Source of the DNA: Uloborus plumipes
Taxonomy: Eukaryota > Arthropoda > Arachnida > Araneae > Uloboridae
Reading direction: 5' to 3'
DNA: 64,000 bases
Assembly: GCA_038373865.1 (NCBI GenBank)
Contig: JAXGGA010002005.1
Location: 62,001 to 126,000 of the forward strand
Part shown: positions 55,686 to 64,000 of the stretch, piece after piece
How positions within the stretch are numbered: the stretch's first letter is position 1
Layout: each line of letters begins with the position of its first letter
Position numbers and translations under genes: made by a program
Notes under the pieces: model-generated
Told to the model about the DNA's origin: nothing
What the model saw: only the letters and a program-made list of their open reading frames with translations
The model's database searches: none

Positions 55686-58115
55686 GGGTCATTCCATGTC
55701 AAGTGTCCCAAATTTCGAGAAAATCCCCACTCGACCCTTTCCGATTTTGATGAAATTTTTTTTGGATGTACATATAAGACTAGCATGAAGCCATACTAAA
55801 TTATAGCTCTATAAGCCTTATGGTTCAGCCAATAAAAATTATTGAAAAAAGGCCCCTTTTTCGTGTCTTGAAAAAAATGACCGAATCGTCAAGTTTGTGC
55901 TTTTATTGCTCGCGACCTAAGACGATTATCAGGCTCAAATTTGGTGATTCTGATCACTGTTTAGGGTAGAATAGCCTACTTGTGTAACAATTGCTCCATA
56001 CACTGTAGATTTTTTGCAATTTGCTGCCAAAGTTGGTAAAAAATCGTATTTTGGTAAATTTTGATCATACGTTATCAGCTTGTATCTGCTGAGAGAATGA
56101 CTTTCTGAAGCTAATTCTTTCCTCGTTTGTAGCCTGATAGTTCGTCCGAAAGGTGTACAAGTGGCATCTCGATAGCTCAAATAATTGCTGAATTATGGGA
56201 GTTGAAATTCCAGTTAAATTTCTTTTTTCTCAATTTTGTCGCAATTTCAAAGGGCAATATCTCAAAAGGGTCAGCTTGGATTTCAATTTTCTTTGCATCA
56301 TTGGAAAGAACACACTTTTCTTAATTAAAAAACGTTATTTTTATTTTTGAGACAAACCAGTTTCAAGGGATATTGCAGGTCAAAAATGTGTACGTCTTTC
56401 AACGTGAAATCAAAAGAAAAAAAGACATAGACCTCAAAAGTTGATGTCAATTTGTTCTATTAAAATTTACAGAAGCTATTGTACTTATCTTCTGATAAAA
56501 AAAAACTTTTTTAGATGTTTTTGAACTTTAGTTTTTGTGTGCGCATTCGTAAAAACTCAAGAAATGGCGAAAAATAAAGTTTTGTTTTTAACAAAAATAA
56601 ATATCTTCTTATCGCTGCTATAAGAGCTTGAGTCTTTTCCTATGTGTTATTTTTAAGCTCTTGAAACAGAATTTCGTATGATATGTCACTTGGCAAGGTA
56701 TCATTAATATTTTAAATTCATAAAAAGCATTGTTTCCTTTTTCAAAAAAATTAATAAAGAAATAAATAAATAAATAAACATAAAAATAATTAATAAATGA
56801 GATAAATAATAAATAAAACAGTTAATATGGTGTGTACGTGATAAAAAATATGTATAATAGGACTGCAGAGCCATTTTTCTAAGATGCGACAACGAAAGTT
56901 TTCGATAGAGTTGAATATTGCAATTATTTCCACCGTGTAAATAAATGATAACAATAGTAATTGAAAATATGATAAGTATTAATTGAAAATCCATCCATTA
57001 CTGCCGAGGATGTGTCTAGATATTCAACCTATGATTGCAATTTGCCCATAAACAAAATTGATGAAAAATGGGAAAATGCTTTTTATGACCTTAAAACATT
57101 AATGACCTACAACCTTGCCAAGTGACATATCATCCGAAATTCTGTTTCAAGAGCTTAAAAATAACACTTAGGAAAAGACTCAAGCTCTTATAGCAGCGAT
57201 AAGAAGATAATTATTTTTGTTAAAAACGAAACTTTTATTTTTTGCCATTTCTTGAGTTTTTACGGATGCGCACACAAAAACTAAAGTTCAAAAACATCTA
57301 AAAAAGGTTTTTTTATCAGAACATAAGTACAGTAGCTCCTGTAAATTTTAATAGAACAAATTGACATCAACTTTTGAGATCTATGTCTTTTTTTCTTTGA
57401 TTTCACGTTGAATGACGTACACATTTTTGACCTGCAATATCCCTTGAAACTGGTTTGTCTCAAAAATAAAAATAACGTTTTTTAGTTAAGAAAAGTGTGT
57501 TCTTTCCAATGATGTAAAGAAAATTGAAATCCAAGATGACCTTTTTGAGATATTGCCCTTTGAAATTGCGACAAAATTTAGAAAAAAGAAATTTAACTGG
57601 AAATTCAACTCCCATAATTCAGCAATTATTTGAGCTATCGAGATGCCACTTGTACACCTTTCGGACGAACTATCAGGCTACAAACGAGGAAAGAATTAGC
57701 TTTAGAAAGTCATTCTCTCAGCAGATACAAGCTGATAACGTATGATCAAAATTTACCAAAATACGATTTTTACCAACTTTGGCAGCAAATTGCAAAAAAT
57801 CTACAGTGCATGAAGCTTTTGTTACACAAGTAGGCTATTCTACCCTAAACAGTGGTCAGAATCACCAAATTTGAGCCTGATAATCGTCTTAGGTAGCGAG
57901 AAATAAAAGCACAAACTTGACGATTTGTTCATTTTTTTTCAAGACACGAAAAAGAAGCCTTTTTTCAATAATTTTTATTGGCTAAACCATAAGGCTTATA
58001 GAGCTATACTTTGGTATGGTTTCATGCAAGTCTTATATGTACATCCAAAAAAAATTTCATCAAAATCGGAGGGGGTCGAGTGGGGACGCCTCGTTCACTT
58101 GACATGGAATGACCC
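55686..58115. mobile_element. 2.4-kb foldback transposon with 1-kb arms
   Basis: Arms at 55686-56699 and 57112-58115 are inverted copies, starting GGGTCATTCCATGTCAAGTG. The 412-base centre is AT-rich with an AAAT microsatellite. AATT flanks both sides (55682-55685, 58116-58119). The uninterrupted paralogue at 60116-60124 reads GAATTATCA, with one AATT, confirming the 4-bp duplication. The same reading frame (starting MSYRDATCTPFG) appears in both arms only because they are copies; I do not consider it a gene. The terminal sequence ties it to the MITEs at 12201 and 18078. Confidence 0.9.
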
Positions 58116-58119
58116 AATT

Positions 58120-58254
58120 GTCAAATGCAAAGTACGTGCTGACGTTTATTTTGATTTACCAATAACTGTAGGGCCAATAATATAGTAAAGAAACATTGAA
58201 AACTTGTACAACTTGTATAAAATAATCAAATAATAAACACAAACCACTTATCCT
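58120..58254 (+). repeat. right part of the duplicated segment
   Basis: GTCAAATGCAAAGTACGTGC through AACACAAACCACTTA matches 60121-60253. It continues the segment broken at 55685. Confidence 0.85.
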
Positions 58255-58339
58255 GATATCTTTTTCAGAGAGACCACGGAAAATGTTAGGTCTTAGTATC
58301 TTCAAACACAAAAGTTTAAGGTATATGTTCTTCACTAAT

Positions 58340-58960
58340 TATAATAATGTTTTCAAGAGAAATAGCGAAGCGAAATAGTTTAAATTTTGCCACAATAATG
58401 AATCACTGCAAATCTATATTTTCATGTTACGACGTACCTAAAGTTTTAAAACAAGATAATGGCCTCCAATTTGAAAATTTGAAAGAACAATAGAATTTTA
58501 AGAGTTTTCCAAAAACTGAATTTTCACGCGTTACGAATAATTCGAAATTTTCTCGAAGCAATGGATTTTTTAAATTGGTTGTGGAAGCAATCAAAATCCT
58601 TTCAGTGGACATGAAAGTCTCCAAGAAATCGATTGATCGGTACAACTGAATTATCAATCAACTCCACCAGAAGACGGATTTAGAAATTTTCTGAACTTCT
58701 ATTGTAGAGACAAAGCAACAAACAACTCTTTCTGCTGTAAAGAATCGGATGGAATCAATTACGATAGATAAGAAAGAAATTGAACAAAAGGAAACAAGAA
58801 TGGAAAAGCAAAGAACAAGTTAGAATAAACGTCATAGAAGTAGGAATCTTAAAGATTTAAAAGAAGGTCAGTGAGTTTGGATGGCTGATTAAAGAGTAAC
58901 GGGCAGAGTTTTGGAACCCTTCTTTTCCGACATTATACCTGATTTAGTCTGAAAAAAGGA
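58340..58960 (+). pseudogene. Ty3/gypsy integrase remnant
   Basis: Translation in one frame gives CKSIFSCYDVPKVLKQDNG and LQFEN. This is the second catalytic Asp region (usually YGIPxxLxSDNGxQF) of a Ty3/gypsy integrase, with K in place of the residue before DNG. Further on, SRSNGFFKLVVEAIK corresponds to the SNGxAER catalytic-Glu helix with the Glu lost. LKEGQ, VWMAD and VTGRVLEP correspond to the C-terminal binding region. At least four stops and a frameshift break it. The upstream RT and the LTRs are not visible here. The superfamily is clear; the copy is long dead. Confidence 0.7.
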
Positions 58961-60008
58961 TTAATAGAAGAAACGGAAAGTAGCTTGTGCCATCTCCGAA
59001 TTTCTGACCAATACCCTGACCCTATAATATATATCTGACCCAGTAAATGTAGCATGGAAATATTGATGTTTTCTTACTCAGATCATCTGTTGCCTGTAAT
59101 AGTCTAGGTAGTAACGATGCACCAAGTCCTCTTGGTGGATTACCATCGACCCACAGCTCCTTTTCGTCTGCTCAGGTTATCTCAATGGTGTATTATAATT
59201 AATAGTGTTGCTGTTCGAAATATAGTTGAGTGTCAGTAATATTTTTACTAAATTGATTTAGCTGTGCTTGTACCATAATTTTATGAAAGAAAATCGACCA
59301 GTGCAAAAAGGAAGTGAACCCAACGAAGCACTTTATTTAGAATTAGAGATTTCAATTTTTGTTTAGTGCATAAAGTCACGGGGTTAGTTTCTGTTCTCAA
59401 CACAAATCAAGAAATAGTAAGACGCAATCTTAATACGGCATGATCATAGAAGAATAAAATCATGAAGAAAAAATAAAACACTTTCACTCTAGCATTACCG
59501 TGTTCAGAAGCACATCAGTTGCTTAGTTGACTCCGCTAGTTTATTTCTTCCTCCCCAATTATCACCATTTATCCAATCGTTGTTCGTTGGAATACGAAGT
59601 ATTATTTTAACTAGAAAGACTATTTCAAAGTTAAAGAGTAATTTTGCACTGCGCATTTATATTCGTTCTTTCTGTCCAGATGTTCTCGAATATAAAAGAT
59701 AGATTTTGTTCCTAGAAGAGTGGGATAATATTCTTACAGGTTCCCCACCTTAGCATTTATTTTATGTCAATATAGTATTTAATCCATGGACTATCGAAAC
59801 CAGAGGCGGCCAAGTACAAATAGTTCTTGCATACAGAACTTTCTTTAGAATGTTTCTAAAACAGCTAAAGCAGTAAGCTCTTACTGCATCACACGACAAT
59901 TGTTCTTTTCGGTTAAATTTTTTTTTTGGAATATTTAAAAAAGAAAAGATTGTTTTGCAAAATACTAATTGTTTTGCCCTTTTTATCGTTTCTGTTCCCT
60001 TCATATTT
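58961..60008. other. intergenic, nothing recognised
   Basis: No gene; AT-rich. It may include eroded 3' parts of the gypsy element just upstream, but I see no LTR. Confidence 0.4.
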
Positions 60009-60253
60009 ATTTGAAATATGAAATTTCATTTCAGAACATGTTGCTTATGGTGGAACTCAAAAAATCGTCCCTGAAAGCCTACGGAAATTCGGAAAAGATT
60101 TATGATGATCACTTTAGAATTATCAAATGCAAAGCATGTGCTGATGTTTATTTTGGTTTACCAATAACTATAGGGCCAATAAAATAGTAAAGAAATTGAA
60201 AACTTGTACAGCCTGTATAAAATAATCACATAATAAACACAAACCACTTAGCA
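60009..60253 (+). repeat. uninterrupted copy of the duplicated segment
   Basis: It carries the same sequence as 55252-55354 + 55672-55685 + 58120-58254 without either insertion, so it is a natural empty site. In-frame reading gives EHVAYGGTQKIVPESLRKFG, then a stop. Another frame gives CKACADVYFGLPITIGPIK and a stop. I recognise neither. Confidence 0.85.
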
Positions 60254-60368
60254 ATTTGGCTATCTGTATCAAAACAGATAGTCCGATCTACCGGGAAACA
60301 CCATTTTTCTTGAAAACCGTTCAAAAATAAGGTTGCAGACTTTGTGTACACAGTTGCAGGATACTGTA

Positions 60369-61110
60369 TCTATTAAAATAATAGCTGGAAAAAATTGTCC
60401 AAGAAGCACGTCCGTCAGAGACTATCACCATTTGTCCATTTTTGCGAAGCATGTCAGAGGGATGCAAAATATTCTTAGGTCTCTCGTGACTTGTAAACGG
60501 CCAAAGGAACTTGAGTTTCGAAGTTGTTTGTGTTCCAGAAGACTTTATGAGAGAGGGTTGCTTCCAAGAAGACATGCTGCTTGCGTCTCGCTCACTGATA
60601 CGCACAGGAGAGCATGTTCAGTGCGATTCAGACAGAATTGAGATTGTAGTATGGACCGATGGACGACCGTTCTCTTCATCGACGAGTATTGATTCAACTT
60701 AACCCACGTATCTCGTCGCCCGTCCATGAGGAGAGATATAAGGACCCGCTAACGGACTTCCAAAGAAGTCGAACATTATGCCGGCGGAAATTTGATGGTC
60801 TGGGCGGACATCATGTTGGTTGACTGCACAGTCTCTCTATGTCTTTTAAAGAAGCTCTGTGACAGTTGTGAGATGTAAGGATGAGGAAGTTTTGGAGTCC
60901 CTTGTTCTTCTCTTCCAGGCGCTGTTTGCCCTGAGTTCATTTTAATGGATGATAACGCGAAAACACATAGAGCTCTTCTAATCTATGGATATTTTGAAGG
61001 GGAAGATACTCGGCGAGTGTATTAGCCAAGCAGATCTTCAGACTTCAATTCTATTAAGCATATCTGGGATGCTTTCGGAAGTACAATAGCAACTCGTAAC
61101 CCCATCTCCC
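60369..61110 (+). pseudogene. Tc1/mariner-type transposase remnant
   Basis: Pieces in shifting frames follow the Tc1 order. SRRLYERGLLPRR and a LTDTHRRA stretch come from the second helix-turn-helix. A WTTVLFIDE piece spans the first catalytic Asp. MVWADIM-like sequence (usually GGGSVMVWG) follows. MDDNAKTHRALL contains the second Asp (normally QDNAxxHxA). Last come SDFNSIKHIWDAFG and IATRNP, where the third catalytic acid precedes NPIEHxWD-type sequence. Several stops and frameshifts interrupt. The cut-and-paste enzyme is dead. The right end passes directly into a LINE fragment. Confidence 0.75.
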
Positions 61111-62059
61111 GGAGACCGAAGACTACGAATTTACTTCTAAGTACCAACATAGCTATAATACCAATTTTCACCAATTCATCCTGCCTCTCACTATCATAGA
61201 ATCAAATGATGATCGTACTATCAATATTTATACAAACGGCTCTAAAACCGATGCCGGTACTGCGTGTGCTTTCGTCGCCTTAAAGGAAACGGACGTTTTA
61301 TTTTCTAACTCCAAGACTCTTCGCCCCAACAACTCACTTTTTCAGGCCGAAATCCAAGCTATCCATCTCGCTACTGATTGGATCCAAGTTATATACATTG
61401 AAAATAATTTTGCTAACCATAAATTCCACATCAGGTCTGATAGCTTATCTGCGATCAAAGCCCTCCTCAACCATGAACCCATTTCCCCTTCAATTTTCCA
61501 ACCCCAATCTAAGCTTATTAATCTCCGCCACATAGTCACCATTTCATGGATAAAGGGCCACTCCAAGAATACAGGAAATGATTTTGCAGATCAACTTGCC
61601 AAGGAAGCAACAAAATCTGCCGTCAATCTCATAACTTCGTTCCCAATAGGCCAACTCAAAAAAGACTTAAATGCTTTTCTACTCCAAGACTGGCAGTCTT
61701 ACTGGGACCTTTCAACCAAAGGTCGCTGGACCTATGACATTTTCAAGACGGTATCCTTGTCCAGACTCCATAGTTCTTCCATAAGCCAATTAATCACCAA
61801 CCATGGGCTCACTCATTCCTACTTCTACAAACGAACTCTCCTCAGCTCTTCCAACTGCATTTGTGGCGAATTTGGGGATTTTGAACACTTCTTCTTCCAC
61901 TGCAGGTTTACGTCAGCGTTTCATCTAGTGCTTTCTACCAATCTAAGAGCACAATGGAAAAGTTTTCTTTTAGTCGACAAGAAGGCCTACAAAAACGCAT
62001 TATCCCTTATTGAATTTCTTTTCAAAAACAAGCAGCTTTTTTTTTCAGAATTACCATAG
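61100..62059 (+). pseudogene. 5'-truncated non-LTR retrotransposon: RNase H and C-terminal zinc knuckle
   Basis: The open frame of 319 codons has no ATG of its own at the true start. It encodes the C-terminal part of a LINE ORF2. The RNase H motifs are IYTNGSK (about residue 44), AEIQAIHLA, SDSLSAIKAL and GNDFADQLAKEA. Then come a linker with LHSSSISQLITNHGL and the CxC-x7-H-x4-C finger CICGEFGDFEHFFFHC. The order fits Jockey/R1/I-type LINEs with RNase H. The first catalytic Asp of RNase H (normally TDGS) is Asn here. Endonuclease and RT are missing, as expected from incomplete reverse transcription. The 3' UTR runs to an A/T-rich end with AATAAA near 62216-62222. Confidence 0.85.
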
Positions 62060-62222
62060 GGCTTGGACTTTCCTTACCACCTTGTTCCCATCGTTTGTTC
62101 CCTTGTTTGTTTTCATTTTTATTCTTTGTTAATTTATATATCCAAGACTATTCAAAATTATGTAACCTACTCCATGAGTTTCTTTATGTATTTTTATTTT
62201 TATTTTTTTAATTTTAAATAAA
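62060..62222 (+). other. 3' UTR of the LINE fragment
   Basis: AT-rich sequence after the stop, ending TTTTAAATAAACACG with a polyadenylation-like AATAAA. No clear poly-A tail remains. Confidence 0.5.
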
Positions 62223-63587
62223 CACGTACGTCATACAGGGCAAACCAAACCGAGAAGATCTTGCAATCATTCGGGCCCTGAATGATGGCGCTTACCCCAT
62301 CTCCGGGACTACCCATACTCAAGAACAGTGTAGTAGAGCTAGTGGTGCCCATTCCCCCTGGAACATATAAACTGCCTCATTTTAAAAATGAAATCACAAT
62401 TCCATATCTGTGTATTCGTTAGGGGGAGAGGTGTACCCCCTACTAACCCAAATTTTACTCAGTTTTGCAACTGGTGTTTCATACCTTCCGACTCCAACCA
62501 GTGTTGTTCACGATCATGCGTTTCATGTGGTGAATTTTTATTTGTATTGTAACAATGACTGTAGTTACCAAATTTCATTAAAATGGTCCAGTAGCTCTGG
62601 AGATAGATGACTGAATGTGAAAATTCTCTTAATTTTGCACGCTAGTGTATTTTGTTTAACCAACGAAGTATGTTTTTAAAGTGAGAAATACTCGGTAAAT
62701 TTATGTTTCTCTGCTTCATTCAGTGATTATGCAAATTATTAAAACAGCATTGAACATGGAAAGTTACAGCAAATAATGTCTTTCATGAAAATAAAAGGAA
62801 GTAGTCACCTCAAGGGTGGCTAATTCAATTTTCAAAATTTTGTCCTTGCAGCAGCCGTATTTTAAGGAGTAATTTTCAACTGTTTCGTAAAACTTTCAAA
62901 ACTAAAATCTATAAATAAAACTTTATTCCTACTCTACCAAGAGGATCAAGAGGGTCAGAGCCCTATCTGAATTTGTTCTGGTTTTTGGGAGGGGCTTAAG
63001 CCCCTTTGCCGACTCCGTGGGAACGCTGTCGAAAACATTTTCCTCAAAACAAGCACATGGCTGCACGTGTTACTCTATGGAAGTGATAGTTCCATCAGAT
63101 CAGGCTGTGGAAAGTTGGTGACTTTGTCAGATCTATTGAAGCAACACAGAAATATAAACACAGAGACATCAGTTGTAGCCTAATAGCACCAACTTTGCTT
63201 AACTAACTTCTCAAGTAAACAATAGAGTTCCATCATAAAAAAAAAAAAATAAAAAATAAAAAAGCTCATTATAAAAAATCAGTTGGTGCGAAATAAAAAT
63301 CAATGCGTAGCTTAACCTAAGCTACACTCTTGCAGTGTTACCTGAGCTACAAAAGTTACAAAAATGAAATTAAGGTCAGTATTCCGCTATCTACCAAATC
63401 TATTATTTGCTAATATATCGCGTGTTTAGATATACATTTTAAATAGATATTTGAGCATTGCATTTAATGTATTAGCTATTAATATTATGTGTTTGAGTTG
63501 TTAACTTAATCGCTTTTTAAGGCCCAGCATTAAACTTTAACGGAGATAAAACCCAAATTTTACACTTCTAATCTGATTCAAGATTTT
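62223..63587. other. intergenic, nothing recognised
   Basis: No gene. GTTAGGGGGAGAGGTGTACC... (62418) and CCCCTACTAACCC (62435) form a small inverted phrase. An A-run lies near 63237-63249. Confidence 0.4.
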
Positions 63588-63853
63588 TAATTGAAGTGCT
63601 TGCTGCAAAAAGGAGGTAGCTACATTTTCAATGTCTTCAAAATGTCTGTCTATTCGAACTTAAAATGAAGGTCACCTTTTTTGTTAATATTTTAAAAAAT
63701 CCTCTTGTATACTTCTTAGTACAGTTATACAAGAGGATTCATAAAACGTAAAGAAACTTTTAGAATGCGATTTTCTGCTAAAAGTTTTAATGCAGACATT
63801 TTGAAGACATTGAAAATGGAGCTACCTCCTTTTTGCAGCAAGCCCTGCAATTA
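63588..63853. mobile_element. foldback MITE with possible TA duplication
   Basis: Inverted ends ATTGAAGTGCTTGCTGC and GCAGCAAGCCCTGCAAT continue through AAAAAGGAGGTAGCT and CATTTTCAATGTCTTC on both arms. An inner stem AATCCTCTTGTATA/TATACAAGAGGATT closes the centre. TA at 63588-63589 and 63852-63853 may be the target duplication. Confidence 0.75.
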
Positions 63854-64000
63854 TTACAGGAGTTGAATGAATAAACTGGGTTTTATGTGCGAGATGAAGA
63901 AGTGCCTTATTTTGTTAAGTTTTAAATTCTTCTTTTGCAGCTGGGAGCCCGTAATTTCTTTCTGGATTGCTGAAACAGCTGCAGTTTGCACAAGAGTGAA

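Noticed and set aside
55935..57833. Matching frames starting MSYRDATCTPFG on both strands
   Set aside because: They are the two arms of one inverted repeat read in opposite directions; the frame has no known motif and differs in length between arms.

Overview
The window looks like repeat-dominated intergenic DNA from an arthropod, most plausibly an arachnid such as a spider. That placement is an inference, with nothing diagnostic behind it. It rests on AT-rich DNA with long poly-A/T and poly-G/C runs, no operon-like coding, and a mix of copia, Penelope-like, Helitron, pogo, Tc1, hAT and tRNA-SINE elements. I found no convincing host gene. Nearly every short open frame is chance.

The one intact coding sequence is a Ty1/copia Gag-Pol polyprotein on the minus strand (34862-38947). 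It sits in a complete element (34515-39527) with 322-bp LTRs that look identical by eye, a 5-bp AAAAC target duplication, a half-tRNA-type primer site and a purine-rich tract. Four broken coding remnants follow elsewhere: pogo/Tigger transposase (8920-9427), Ty3/gypsy integrase (about 58340-58960), Tc1 transposase (about 60369-61110) and the 3' end of a non-LTR retrotransposon with RNase H (61100-62059).

The rest is a layered collection of non-autonomous elements, many with their exact ends and target duplications. There are four copies of one tRNA-derived SINE with 13-15 bp duplications. Four TTAA-flanked piggyBac-like MITEs are present, along with hAT-like elements flanked by 8-bp duplications. 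Another group has GGG-starting termini and 4-bp duplications. A Helitron has a 3' hairpin and a CTAG end. Several foldback elements have arms from 60 bp to 1 kb.

By region: 1-9 kb holds a 2.6-kb element with CAGTAGTCGGCCA repeats, small hAT-like MITEs and a pogo fragment. 9.7-20.4 kb holds paired MITEs, a 57-bp tandem array and a SINE nested in a foldback. 20.6-34 kb holds a partial Helitron-like end, a quiet stretch, three SINEs, a triple nest at 27.4-28.1 kb and the Helitron. 34.5-39.5 kb is copia. 40-55 kb holds a GC-rich promoter-like patch, MITEs and two large hAT-type elements. 55-64 kb is the most informative. There, a Penelope-like insertion carrying a hammerhead-ribozyme-like core and a 2.4-kb foldback both interrupt a segment whose uninterrupted paralogue lies about 2 kb downstream, so both insertions can be read directly against an empty site.
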